Below are positions 27,690-36,225 of a stretch of 55,318 nucleotides of DNA, piece after piece. The stretch covers positions 1-55,318 of the forward strand of contig JACZKP010000207.1 in the NCBI GenBank assembly GCA_014860005.1, given 5' to 3'. The notes beneath the pieces are model-generated. The model worked only from the letters and a program-made list of their open reading frames with translations. It did not search any database and was not told the DNA's origin. The stretch comes from Verrucomicrobiota bacterium. Lineage in GTDB: Bacteria; Verrucomicrobiota; Verrucomicrobiae; Limisphaerales; UBA11358. Each line of letters starts with the position of its first letter. Positions within the stretch are counted from its first letter, which is position 1. Position numbers and translations under genes: made by a program.

Positions 27690-29147
27690 ATGACCGCGCC
27701 CGCTGCCACCAATTGTCCCGCCCCCGTCGCTTCCGATCCAACGGTCGCCGGCATTGATGCTTCGTGCCGTCTGCCGCTGTTCATGTTGTTCGGCGGCGCG
27801 GCGTTCTGGCTCGCCTTGAGTTCGGTCTTTGGCTTCATCGCGTCGCTCAAGTTTCACAAGGCGGATTTCCTGGCGGATGCAGCGTGGTTGACTTATGGCC
27901 GCGTCTATCCGGCCAGCACGAACTTGCTGGTGTACGGGTTTGCGATTCCGGTCGCGTTGGGCGTGGCGCTGTGGTTGCTGGCGCGATTGGGGCGTGTGGA
28001 ACTGGCGCGACCCTGGTTGGTGACCGTGGGCGCGAAGCTCTGGCACATCGGTGTGTTCGTCGGGTTGATTGGCATCCTGGCCGGCGACAGCACCGGCTTC
28101 GAGTGGCTGGAGATGCCGCGTCACGCCGCGGTGATTCTCCTGTTGGCGTACCTGTTGGTGGCGGTGTGGGCTTTCTTCACGCACCACACGCGGAGTGAAC
28201 GGACGTTGTATCCCTCCCAATGGTTCGTGCTTGCGGCGTTGTTCTGGTTTCCGTGGATTTATTCGACCGCCACGCTGCTGCTCCAGTTTTTTCCCGTGCG
28301 CGGCGTGACGCAGGCGGCGATTGCCTGGTGGTATTCCGGCAACCTGCTGTTCGTCTGGGTGGCGCTGTCGGGATTGGCGGCCTCCTTCTATTTCCTGCCC
28401 AAGCTTGTGGGGCGGCCCCTGCAAAGCAGCTACCTCGCGCTGTTCGTCTTCTGGACGCTGATCCTGTTCGGGACCTGGGTGGGAATTCCCGCGGGTGCGA
28501 CCTTGCCGGCGTGGATGCCCACTTTGAGCAACATGGCGGCGATGATGATGATTGTGCCGGCAGCGACCGTGGTCTTGATGGTGGTTCAAACCACACGCGG
28601 GGCGAAGACCGCGTGCGCCGGCGGTCCGTTATGCTACCTGAAATTCGGTGTCAGCGCGCTGGCGTTGTCCGTGTTGCTGCTGGCGGCGAGTGGGTTGCCG
28701 TTCGTGAACCGGATTACCGATTTCACCTGGTACGGCGCCGCCAAGACGCAGTTGTGGGTGTACGGTTTCTTCGCCATGACCATGTTCGGCGCGGTCTATT
28801 ACATCCTGCCGCGCGTGGCGGGCTTTGAATTGCCTGCCGCCAAAGCGGTGCGCGTTCACTTCTGGTGCGGCGTGATTGGCACGCTGTTATTCGCGGTGCC
28901 GCTGGCCATTGGCGGTGTGTTGCAAGGTGTCAAACTGGCCAACCCCAACATCGCCTTCACGGACGTGACCAAAGCCACCTTGATGTTCTTCCGCCTCGGA
29001 ACGATGGGCGAACTGTTGATCCTGGCCGGCAATCTTCTATTTCTGTTCAACATCGGCGCCGTGCTGGTGCGCTACTATCGGGCGGTGTGTCGCGCGGCTT
29101 ATGCCGATGTGACCGCGCCGTTGCAGCCTGCGGAGGTGAAGCCGTGA
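27690..29147 (+). CDS. CcoN-like (cbb3 oxidase subunit I) protein lacking all heme/CuB ligands
   Basis: A 485-residue protein with about twelve membrane segments, clearly homologous to CcoN: LTYGRVYPASTNLLVYGFA, AWWYSGNLLFVW, TDFTWYGAAKTQLWVYGF and VHFWCGVIGTLLF line up with CcoN helices II, VI, X and XI. Every cofactor residue is changed. The low-spin heme histidine (PLHTN in CcoN) is now PASTN, the CuB histidine (WWYGHN) is WWYSGN, the CuB pair (AGPHH) is VGIPA, and the two histidines of GHVHAGALGW are absent. The cross-linked active-site tyrosine is also missing. It therefore cannot reduce O2 by the known mechanism and probably binds no heme b. CcoO- and CcoP-like cytochromes follow at once, so it may be their membrane scaffold. 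Confidence 0.88.
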   Translation: MTAPAATNCPAPVASDPTVAGIDASCRLPLFMLFGGAAFWLALSSVFGFIASLKFHKADFLADAAWLTYGRVYPASTNLLVYGFAIPVALGVALWLLARLGRVELARPWLVTVGAKLWHIGVFVGLIGILAGDSTGFEWLEMPRHAAVILLLAYLLVAVWAFFTHHTRSERTLYPSQWFVLAALFWFPWIYSTATLLLQFFPVRGVTQAAIAWWYSGNLLFVWVALSGLAASFYFLPKLVGRPLQSSYLALFVFWTLILFGTWVGIPAGATLPAWMPTLSNMAAMMMIVPAATVVLMVVQTTRGAKTACAGGPLCYLKFGVSALALSVLLLAASGLPFVNRITDFTWYGAAKTQLWVYGFFAMTMFGAVYYILPRVAGFELPAAKAVRVHFWCGVIGTLLFAVPLAIGGVLQGVKLANPNIAFTDVTKATLMFFRLGTMGELLILAGNLLFLFNIGAVLVRYYRAVCRAAYADVTAPLQPAEVKP

Positions 29148-30049
29148 AATCCAGCGCCACGGTTTTTCTGGCGGCGTTCCTGGCACTGGCGGCGTCGTGG
29201 GGCGGGTTCGTGCTTGCGCCGCAAATCCAATTAGGCCGCAGCGTGCAGGCCGTTCCGCTTGGCTCCGCCAGCCTGTATCCATTGGCCCGGCCCGGATTGG
29301 CGAAGCAAGGCTTGGAGGTATATCGCGCCAATGGCTGCGTGTATTGCCACACCCAGCAGGTCGGTCAGGAGGGCGCTCACGCCGAAATCTATCTGGCAGA
29401 AGCCGGCACGAACGTGGCCGCCACCCTTGCGGCCATTGCAAAACTGAATCCTGACCTCGCGAAGCCGGAAACGCTGGCCAATCTGCCGCGAAAGATCGTG
29501 GAAGTTGCCGACATGAACGCCGCGGAGTCGGTCGTGCGTCAACTCAAAGCCGGCGGCGGCCGGGTGGAGCCCGTCATTGTCGCCGACGGCCAGGACATTG
29601 CACGCGGCTGGGGCAAGCGCCGAACCGTGGCGCAGGATTACTTGCAGGATTACCCTGTGCAACTCGGAACGCGCCGTATCGGCCCGGACCTGGCCAATGT
29701 TGGCACCCGCTGGACCGATCCCAACTGGCATTACCGCCATCTCTATGCGCCAGCCAGCGAATTGCAGGATTCCAAGATGCCGCCTTTCCGTTATTTGTTT
29801 GAGACCCGTCGCATGGGGCAGACGGCTTCGCCCGACGCGCTCAAGTTGGCTGGCGATTGGGCGCCGCCGCCCGGATACGAAATCGTCCCGAAGCCCGAAG
29901 CCCAGGCACTGGTGGCGTACTTGTTGAGTCTGCGCGCTGACGCGCCATTGTTCGAAGCCCCGTTGACTCCGCCGCCCGGAAGCGCGGCCCCCACCAACGC
30001 CCCCGAGCCTGTGGTCAATCCGCCGGTGGCCGCCGCCTTTGCGAAATGA
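29144..30049 (+). CDS. CcoO-like monoheme cytochrome c
   Basis: A 301-residue cytochrome resembling subunit II (CcoO) of cbb3 oxidases. It starts with GTG overlapping the stop of the CcoN-like gene. One N-terminal membrane segment (TVFLAAFLALAASWGGFVLA) is followed by the heme motif NGCVYCHTQQVGQ. The CcoO-typical region QLGTRRIGPDLANVG leads to WHYRHLYAPASELQDSKMPP, whose methionine is the likely distal ligand. The heme site looks intact, in contrast to the neighbouring subunit I homologue. A proline/alanine-rich C-terminal tail ends the protein. Confidence 0.88.
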   Translation: MKSSATVFLAAFLALAASWGGFVLAPQIQLGRSVQAVPLGSASLYPLARPGLAKQGLEVYRANGCVYCHTQQVGQEGAHAEIYLAEAGTNVAATLAAIAKLNPDLAKPETLANLPRKIVEVADMNAAESVVRQLKAGGGRVEPVIVADGQDIARGWGKRRTVAQDYLQDYPVQLGTRRIGPDLANVGTRWTDPNWHYRHLYAPASELQDSKMPPFRYLFETRRMGQTASPDALKLAGDWAPPPGYEIVPKPEAQALVAYLLSLRADAPLFEAPLTPPPGSAAPTNAPEPVVNPPVAAAFAK

Positions 30050-30663
30050 GTGTTGAACCCAAATCGCCGAATCCTGCTGCCGAGTCCGAGCCGACTGCCT
30101 CGCTGGCGACCGTGCCGATGTGGCTGATCGCTTTGATGCTCCTGCTGTTGTTGGGAGGGGCGGTATATTTTGACGCCCGCGGCGGCTGGTTTGACGCGCG
30201 GGTGTACAAACCGTTTGCCGCCTTGCCGGAACAATTCCAACCGCCCCCGCCCGACGGACCGGACCTGCGCCCGGGTCGAAGGATTTACGATGCCGCTTGT
30301 GCCGCGTGCCACATGGTCAACGGCGTGGGCAACCCGGCGGTCAACGCGCCGCCCATCGCCGCTTCCGACTGGGTACTGGCCGACGGGCCAAACCGGTTGA
30401 TCCGCATCGTGCTTGATGGTTTGGCGGGACCGATTGAAGTGAGCGGCAAACAATACGCTGGCGGTGTGATGACTCCGTTCAAGGGCACGTTTACCGACGA
30501 CGAAATTGCCCAGGTGCTTACTTACATCCGCCGGAATCCGGACTGGAAACACGACGCGTCGGAAGTCAGCGCCGAGCAGGTCGCCAAGATCCGCGAACTT
30601 AGCCAAGACCGCGCCGTTCCTTGGACCGCGCCGGAACTGCTTACCCTCCCCGCAAAGGATTAA
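30046..30663 (+). CDS. CcoP-like monoheme cytochrome c
   Basis: A 205-residue protein with one membrane segment (MWLIALMLLLLLGGAVYF) and one heme motif, CAACHMVNGVG, in a cytochrome c domain ending GGVMTPFKGTFTDDEIAQVL, where the methionine is the probable distal ligand. CcoP normally has two hemes, so this is a shorter relative or a different membrane cytochrome. Its ATG overlaps the stop of the CcoO-like gene. It closes the operon; the next gene is on the opposite strand. Confidence 0.88.
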   Translation: MSVEPKSPNPAAESEPTASLATVPMWLIALMLLLLLGGAVYFDARGGWFDARVYKPFAALPEQFQPPPPDGPDLRPGRRIYDAACAACHMVNGVGNPAVNAPPIAASDWVLADGPNRLIRIVLDGLAGPIEVSGKQYAGGVMTPFKGTFTDDEIAQVLTYIRRNPDWKHDASEVSAEQVAKIRELSQDRAVPWTAPELLTLPAKD

Positions 30664-30667
30664 TAGC

Positions 30668-30681
30668 CTGCGGCGCGCCGC
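30668..30681. terminator. Possible hairpin between convergent genes
   Basis: A 14-base perfect palindrome, TGCGGCGCGCCGCA, lies just after the last gene of the respiratory operon and before the 3' end of the opposite-strand methyltransferase gene. There is no clear T run, so a terminator role is only suggested by position. Confidence 0.3.
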
Positions 30682-30747
30682 AAACCAGGTCTGGTCAGAT
30701 CCGTTATACACCCTTCAATTGAGCGCCGCTCGTATTCGTTCGCCGAC

Positions 30748-31728
30748 TCAAACTCGGCTTTCTCCTTTGCGGAACACAACGACGACGTTATCCGGAAGCC
30801 CAAGGGCTGCGAGCATTTTCTCGGTCAACCGATAACCCCATTTCAGCGGCACCAGCCACGGCTTCTGTTTGTACGCCGTAGTCCGCTGCAGCAACGCGCC
30901 GCGTTCGGCGTTGGAGACCTCGCGCCCGCCGCCCCGCCAATCCTGCCAGATGACCAGCGGATTGAAATGCGTGAACCGCGTGGTGACGATCCGAAATCCG
31001 CTGCGCTTGCCCAACTGCGCCAGGGTGGTGCCTGTGAAATAATTCAAATGTTGCGGATAAACGTAGCGATACTTGGCGCCTAACAGCCGCACGGCGAGTG
31101 AATGCAGATTCGGCACCAGCACGAAGCAACAGCCGCCGGGGTTCAGCAGCGTGTGGGCTTTCTTCAGGAACGCTTCAGGCGCAGCGAGATGCTCGGCCAC
31201 GGCCCAAAGCGTGACCGCGTCGAAGCGGCGTCCGCCAAAATCCTGCGCCAGAAAATCGCCCCGCGCCACCGGTATGCCCCGCGACTCCGCGTAGTCCAGC
31301 GGCGCGCCGCTTACGTCCGTGCCGAGCAGTTCGTAATCGCTTGGCCAGCGTTGCCGGAGTTGAAACAGGAATCCGCCGGAACCGCAGCCGACGTCCAGCA
31401 CGCGGCCGCGTGGACAGAATTCCCGGAACAACTTCAACTCCCGTGCGAAGCGGACGTCAGCGTAATCACCGGCAAGTTTGGCTGGCGAAAGATAGTAGTC
31501 CGCACCCTCGGTATTGTAGAACTCGCCGCTGGCCAGGCCGGTGGGCACCGGATTCACATAGACCATGTCGCACGCAACGCAGCGCACGATTCGCAATGCG
31601 CCTTTCTGCCAGCGCGGTTCGCGGTTGACGCTCCCGCAGACTGGGCAGGCGCGTTCAAGGTTGTTCGCGGAGGACTCAGTTTTGGATTGTGTTGTCAGCC
31701 TGATGCAAATAGAAACACGCAGCCACAA
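30748..31728 (-). CDS. Class I SAM-dependent methyltransferase with zinc-ribbon start
   Basis: A 326-residue protein. The N-terminal zinc-ribbon-like part has CPVCGSVN and CVACDMVYVNPVP. The methyltransferase domain shows motif I VLDVGCGSGGFLFQL, then LLGTDVSGAPLDYAESRG and the late motif LNPGGCCFVLVPN. This architecture is common among methyltransferases of surface sugars or quinone-like molecules, but the substrate is unknown. The exact start is uncertain, because the first 30 residues before the zinc ribbon look non-conserved. It is divergent from yraN. Confidence 0.82.
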   Translation of the reverse strand: MWLRVSICIRLTTQSKTESSANNLERACPVCGSVNREPRWQKGALRIVRCVACDMVYVNPVPTGLASGEFYNTEGADYYLSPAKLAGDYADVRFARELKLFREFCPRGRVLDVGCGSGGFLFQLRQRWPSDYELLGTDVSGAPLDYAESRGIPVARGDFLAQDFGGRRFDAVTLWAVAEHLAAPEAFLKKAHTLLNPGGCCFVLVPNLHSLAVRLLGAKYRYVYPQHLNYFTGTTLAQLGKRSGFRIVTTRFTHFNPLVIWQDWRGGGREVSNAERGALLQRTTAYKQKPWLVPLKWGYRLTEKMLAALGLPDNVVVVFRKGESRV

Positions 31729-31760
31729 GCCGCGACAATCGAAATCACCAACAGCCCGCC

Positions 31761-32189
31761 ATGCATCTCGCCCAGCGCCTCAAATCGTTTTTCGCCAAAG
31801 CGGAAAAACCGGAGCATCTGCGGCGCGGTGAACTTGGCGAGCGCGCGGCCCGGAAGCATTTGCAGCAGCTTGGCTTGAAATTCCTCACCGCCAACTTCCG
31901 GTCCGAGCGCGGAGAAATTGATTTGGTATTCCGCGACGATGATTGTCTGGTGTTTGTGGAGGTAAAGACGCGTTCCTCCGAGGATTGGACGCGGCCCGCC
32001 GCCGCGGTGAACGCGCGCAAACGACGGTTGCTTTCCCAGACTGCGCTGGATTACTTGCGGCTGTTGAAGAATCCAGAACTGAAAATCCGGTTTGACATCG
32101 TGGAGGTGTTGCTGGCTGACGGCAAGGTGCGCGAGGTGCGGCACCTGCCCAATACCTTCTCGATGAGCAAACCGTATCGCTATGGCTGA
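31761..32189 (+). CDS. yraN: YraN / UPF0102 nuclease-fold family protein
   Basis: A 142-residue protein with the family pattern LGERAARKHLQQLGLKFLTA, NFRSERGEIDLVFRDDDCLV and FVEVKTRSS, which has the shape of a PD-(D/E)xK nuclease core (E in GEID, then VEVK). The C-terminal half (KRRLLSQTALDYLRLL; IRFDIVEVLL) is also typical. The cellular role of YraN is not established; it is widespread and often near rnhB or ribosomal genes. Confidence 0.9.
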   Translation: MHLAQRLKSFFAKAEKPEHLRRGELGERAARKHLQQLGLKFLTANFRSERGEIDLVFRDDDCLVFVEVKTRSSEDWTRPAAAVNARKRRLLSQTALDYLRLLKNPELKIRFDIVEVLLADGKVREVRHLPNTFSMSKPYRYG

Positions 32190-32311
32190 TACCCCCCGAT
32201 CACGGTGGCTCGGCGGAGTTCGTGTTCCGTTCAAGCTGGGGCGAACGGCTACAAGCAGATATCGGACTTGTAATTGCCGCCGGCCACGCGCACCGATAAC
32301 GTCGCGGCGTT

Positions 32312-32725
32312 ATGAATGCATCACCTGACACACACAGCAAGGTCATTGGCTATGTGCTTTGGTTGTTCGGCTTCACCGGCGCGCATCGGTTCTACTATGG
32401 GCGGCAGATCACCGGGGTGATCTGGTTTCTCACCGCCGGCCTGTTCCTGATCGGCTGGCTGGTGGATTTGTTGCTCATCCCGTCCATGGATCGGGCGGCG
32501 GATCGTCGTTATGTGGCCGGGCGGTCGGACTATTCGGTCGCCTGGATTCTGCTCACCTTTCTGGGCTGGCTTGGCCTGCATCGGTTTTACCTGGGCAAAT
32601 GGGGAACCGGGATTCTGTATCTGCTGACGTTGGGATTGTTCGGACTCGGCATTCTCTACGATTTCTTCACGCTGAATTCGCAAATCAGCGAGCGCAACCA
32701 CGCGGCGCAGTTGCGCGGGAATTGA
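32312..32725 (+). CDS. Double TM2-domain membrane protein
   Basis: A 137-residue protein with two TM2 domains in tandem. Each has two membrane segments and the signature GAHRFYYGRQITGVIW (first) or GLHRFYLGKWGTGILY (second). Between them lies an IDL-like turn with SMDRAADRRY. TM2 proteins sit in the inner membrane; their function is poorly known. It stands alone between yraN and the opposite-strand PQQ-like gene. Confidence 0.88.
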   Translation: MNASPDTHSKVIGYVLWLFGFTGAHRFYYGRQITGVIWFLTAGLFLIGWLVDLLLIPSMDRAADRRYVAGRSDYSVAWILLTFLGWLGLHRFYLGKWGTGILYLLTLGLFGLGILYDFFTLNSQISERNHAAQLRGN

Positions 32726-32828
32726 ATTGTGCATCAAAGTCCCGTTTGTGAAATCAATTTCGAGGAATCCACAGTCCGGACAAGTTGGGTGATAATCCTT
32801 GGATGGAATTATTCCCTGAAGTTCAAAA

Positions 32829-34139
32829 TCAACCGCCCCCAGCAGGCGTCGTTATGTCAGCCTCAATTCGGTAGAGATGCGTCTTGGTTCGCAAGAAAAG
32901 CGCCTTGCCGGAAACAGCGGGTGAAGCCATGAAACCATCGTCCAGCCGGTTCGTGGCCAGCACCTCGAATTTGCGCCCGGCCTTGAGCACCGTGGCTTTT
33001 CCCTCGCGGTCAAACGCGTAGATGCGGCCGTCGGCGTAAAGCAGCGAGGCGCAAAATTCGCCGCCGATTCTTTCCTGATAAACTTCATTGCCCGTTGTGG
33101 CTTCGACACAACGGACGATGCCGTTGTCCGCCAGGAGGTACAGCAGATTGTCCACCAGCAGCGGCGACGGCATCTTCGGCGCACCGCGCGTGGTGTGCCA
33201 GGCGACGTGCGACTCCGAGAGGTTGCCCTCGCCATTCGGGCGCAATGCCAGAAACTCCGTCTTGCCAAATCCCGTTCCCAGAAAGGCCAGTCCGTGGCCA
33301 AACACGGGACGCGCCGCCCCGGAATATCCGCCCGTGCCGATTTTCCACAATTCCCGCCCGGTGACCGGGTCGTAACCGTACATGGCCTTCGAGCCGATGC
33401 TGATCATCTGCGTGCGGCCATTCACTTCGACGATGATTGGTGTGGTGTACGCCTTGCGGAAGTCACCTTCGCCAGCGGGTTGTCCGTCAGCGTTCAAGTC
33501 GTTCCAGTCTGCGGTGCGGTCGGTTTTCCACATGGTGCGTCCGGTGCGTTTGTCCAGCGCAGCCAGGTATTGCACATCAATGCCATCCATCGTGAGGATC
33601 AACAAATCCCGGTGGAGAATTGGTGATGAACCCGGGCCGCGAAAATGCCGGCATGGCAGGCCCGTGCGTTTCCAGAGCACCTTGAAAGTGGTCGTGTCCA
33701 GACAGGCCGTTCCGTAGCTGCCAAAATGAAGATACACCCGGCCCGGCTCAATCACTGCGGATGGGGCCGCGTAACAATTCACACTGTTGCCCAGCGGTTC
33801 AGGCGAGGCGCTGTGAAACAGTTTCTCGTTGTACAGAATCTTGCCTGTGTCCGCGTCCACGCAAATGGCAAAGAAATCGTGGCCCTCTTCGGTGGCTGTG
33901 GTGATCCAGACTTGTTTTCCTAACACCACGGGTGTGGACCAGCCGCGATGCGGAATGGCGGTCTTCCATTTGACGTTGTTCTTTTCGCTCCAAGTAACCG
34001 GAAGTCCTGTGGGCTTCGCATCACCTGGTGCGGTAGCATGACCGTTGGCCCACGGACCGCGAAAGTCCGGCCAGTCTGCCAGGGCCGGCAGGGTGGCAAA
34101 CAACAAGAGGCAAGTAGCTAAAATGTTTGGCGCTGACAT
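32829..34139 (-). CDS. PQQ-like beta-propeller (BamB-like) exported protein
   Basis: A 436-residue protein with a signal peptide (MSAPNILATCLLLFATLPALA) and the opening DWPDFRGPWANG typical of verrucomicrobial and planctomycetal PQQ-like repeat proteins. Blades carry the usual pattern, for example ADTGKILYNEKLF, DKRTGRTMWKTDR and YDPVTGRELWKIG. It is probably periplasmic. These proteins may bind substrates or mediate protein contacts, and catalysis is not evident. The frame is open upstream to 34439, but the signal peptide fixes the start at 34139. It is divergent from the acyltransferase/aminotransferase gene. Confidence 0.88.
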   Translation of the reverse strand: MSAPNILATCLLLFATLPALADWPDFRGPWANGHATAPGDAKPTGLPVTWSEKNNVKWKTAIPHRGWSTPVVLGKQVWITTATEEGHDFFAICVDADTGKILYNEKLFHSASPEPLGNSVNCYAAPSAVIEPGRVYLHFGSYGTACLDTTTFKVLWKRTGLPCRHFRGPGSSPILHRDLLILTMDGIDVQYLAALDKRTGRTMWKTDRTADWNDLNADGQPAGEGDFRKAYTTPIIVEVNGRTQMISIGSKAMYGYDPVTGRELWKIGTGGYSGAARPVFGHGLAFLGTGFGKTEFLALRPNGEGNLSESHVAWHTTRGAPKMPSPLLVDNLLYLLADNGIVRCVEATTGNEVYQERIGGEFCASLLYADGRIYAFDREGKATVLKAGRKFEVLATNRLDDGFMASPAVSGKALFLRTKTHLYRIEADITTPAGGG

Positions 34140-34283
34140 CGTGATGCACGAAGTACTACACCAGACGGCAGTGCGGGGCAACAAAAGCATTGGCAGCCAT
34201 GCGCCAGAAGACATCGGCAAAATCAATTCAGAGGAGTTTTTTTCGATTAACGCTTTGCGACAGGCCGGGCTACCGTCGTTGCC

Positions 34284-36104
34284 ATGACAGACATGGGAAC
34301 ATTGCGACCGTTGCGGAAGGAATCCACCGGGATCTCGACCGGCGAACTCGCCAGTTATGCGAGCACCTCGCGTCCTCCTGCAAGCCGCCGTTTCACATCC
34401 AAGCCAATCACGCTGCGGCTGGCGATGCCGCAGGATCATGAGGAGATCTTCCGCCTACGCCACGAGGTATATGCGCGTGAACTGGGCCAGCACACCCCGC
34501 GTCCGGAGGGCCGCTTGCGCGACGCACTGGATGACCTCAACGTTTATCTGGTCGCCTCGCTGAATGGCGTCATCGCCGGTTTCATCAGCATCACGCCTCC
34601 CGAAGGCGGACGCTTTTCCGTGGACAAATACTTGCGGCGGGAAGATTACCCCCAGTTGGCCGGCAAAGGGGTTTACGAAGTGCGCTTGCTCACCGTAACG
34701 AGCGATCATCGGGGCCGCGAAATCGCCTGCGCCTTGATGTACGCCGCGTTGCGCTGGGTGGAGACGCGCGGCGGCGAACGCATCGTGGCGATTGGCCGTC
34801 GTGAAATTCTGGACCTATATCTGCATGTAGGTTTGGAACGGCTGGGACGCCAATTCCAGTCCGGCGCCGTGACTTACGAATTGCTGGCGGCCACGGTTGC
34901 GCATCTACGCGCGCGACTGCCGGACTTTGCTCCCTTGCTCAACCGGCTTGAACGTTCACTGGATTGGCGGTTGGACTATCCGTTTCGCAAACCGGCGAAA
35001 TGTTTTCACGGCGGCGCGTTCTTCGACGCCATTGGGCCGGAGTTCGATCACTTGGAGCGCCGTCACACCATCATCAATGCCGACGTGCTGGACGCGTGGT
35101 TTCCGCCTTCGCCGCGAGTGATGGCCGCGCTCCAGAAAGATTTGCCGTGGCTGTTGCGCACTTCACCACCGACGGGTTGTGAAGGCATGGTGCAGGTGAT
35201 TGCCCGGACGCGGGGTGTCGCGCCGGAAAACATTTTACCCGCTGCCGGTTCGTCGGATGGCATCTTTCTCGCATTCCGACACTGGCTCAAACCGTCGTCA
35301 CGCGTCCTGATTCTCGACCCGACTTACGGCGAGTATGCCCACGTGCTGGAGCAGGTCGTCCGTTGCCGGGTGGACCGCCTGGCGTTGTCGCGTGAAAACA
35401 ATTACCGCGTGGACGTGGGCGAGTTGGAGAGGCTGGCACAGCGCGGTTACGACCTGATTGCGCTCGTGAATCCGAACAGTCCCACCGGCCAGCACGTGAG
35501 CCGGCGCGAAATGGAGCAACTCTTAAGTCACATCCCGGTGACAACGCGTGTGTGGATTGATGAAACCTACGTGGAATATGCCGGCCCAGACGAATCGTTG
35601 GAACGCTTTGCCGCCGCCAGCCGGAATGTGGTCGTGTGTAAATCCATGTCCAAGGTCTACGCCTTGAGCGGCGTGCGCGCCGCGTATCTGTGCGGTCCCG
35701 CGCCGGTCGTTGATGAATTACGCTCCATCACTCCGCCGTGGGCGGTAAGTCTGCCCGCGCAAGTCGCTGCGGTCGTCGCGTTGCAGGATTCCGGATATTA
35801 CGCGGCGCGTTACGTGGAGACGCACCAACTGCATGAGCGGCTTGCCCGGCAACTTGCTGAATTCGCCGGGTGGGAAATCATTCCCGGCATTGCGAATTTC
35901 CTGCTCTGTCATCTGCCGAAAACCGGCCCGACGGCATCGGAACTGGTCAACCGCTGTCGCGCGCATGGCTTGTTTCTGCGCGATGTTGGCGCCATGGGCC
36001 GCAACCTCGGCCAACACACGTTGAGAATTGCCGTCAAGGACGCCGCCACGAATGAGCGGATGATCGAAATCCTGACTTGCGCCCGGAACGGGAATCGGTG
36101 TTAG
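34284..36104 (+). CDS. Fusion of N-acyltransferase (GNAT-like) and class I/II aminotransferase
   Basis: A 606-residue two-domain protein. Residues about 45-200 form an acyltransferase of the GNAT/autoinducer-synthase type: RLRHEVYARELGQH near the start, then VYEVRLLTVTSDHRGREIAC for the acyl-CoA or acyl-carrier binding turn. Residues about 225-600 form a fold-type I aminotransferase like histidinol-phosphate aminotransferase, with DPTYGEYAHVL, LVNPNSPTG, WIDETYVEYAG and the pyridoxal-phosphate lysine in CKSMSKVYALSG (K457). The fusion suggests that one polypeptide makes an amine by transamination and acylates it, or makes an acyl-amino compound. The product is unknown. It stands alone, so context does not help. 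Confidence 0.85.
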   Translation: MTDMGTLRPLRKESTGISTGELASYASTSRPPASRRFTSKPITLRLAMPQDHEEIFRLRHEVYARELGQHTPRPEGRLRDALDDLNVYLVASLNGVIAGFISITPPEGGRFSVDKYLRREDYPQLAGKGVYEVRLLTVTSDHRGREIACALMYAALRWVETRGGERIVAIGRREILDLYLHVGLERLGRQFQSGAVTYELLAATVAHLRARLPDFAPLLNRLERSLDWRLDYPFRKPAKCFHGGAFFDAIGPEFDHLERRHTIINADVLDAWFPPSPRVMAALQKDLPWLLRTSPPTGCEGMVQVIARTRGVAPENILPAAGSSDGIFLAFRHWLKPSSRVLILDPTYGEYAHVLEQVVRCRVDRLALSRENNYRVDVGELERLAQRGYDLIALVNPNSPTGQHVSRREMEQLLSHIPVTTRVWIDETYVEYAGPDESLERFAAASRNVVVCKSMSKVYALSGVRAAYLCGPAPVVDELRSITPPWAVSLPAQVAAVVALQDSGYYAARYVETHQLHERLARQLAEFAGWEIIPGIANFLLCHLPKTGPTASELVNRCRAHGLFLRDVGAMGRNLGQHTLRIAVKDAATNERMIEILTCARNGNRC

Positions 36105-36225
36105 TACACTCCAGTTTGACCGACACCCAAGGCGAAACACGGTGTTAATCCTGTAAACTGATCAAATTACTGAACCAGATTCCTTTCCGGCTGTCTCAAA
36201 CCACAGCGTACCAACCAAACCAAAC

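Noticed and set aside
27690..29147. Functional cbb3 oxidase
   Set aside because: The automatic label would be cbb3 subunit I, but the heme and CuB histidines are missing, and the CcoP-like protein has only one heme.
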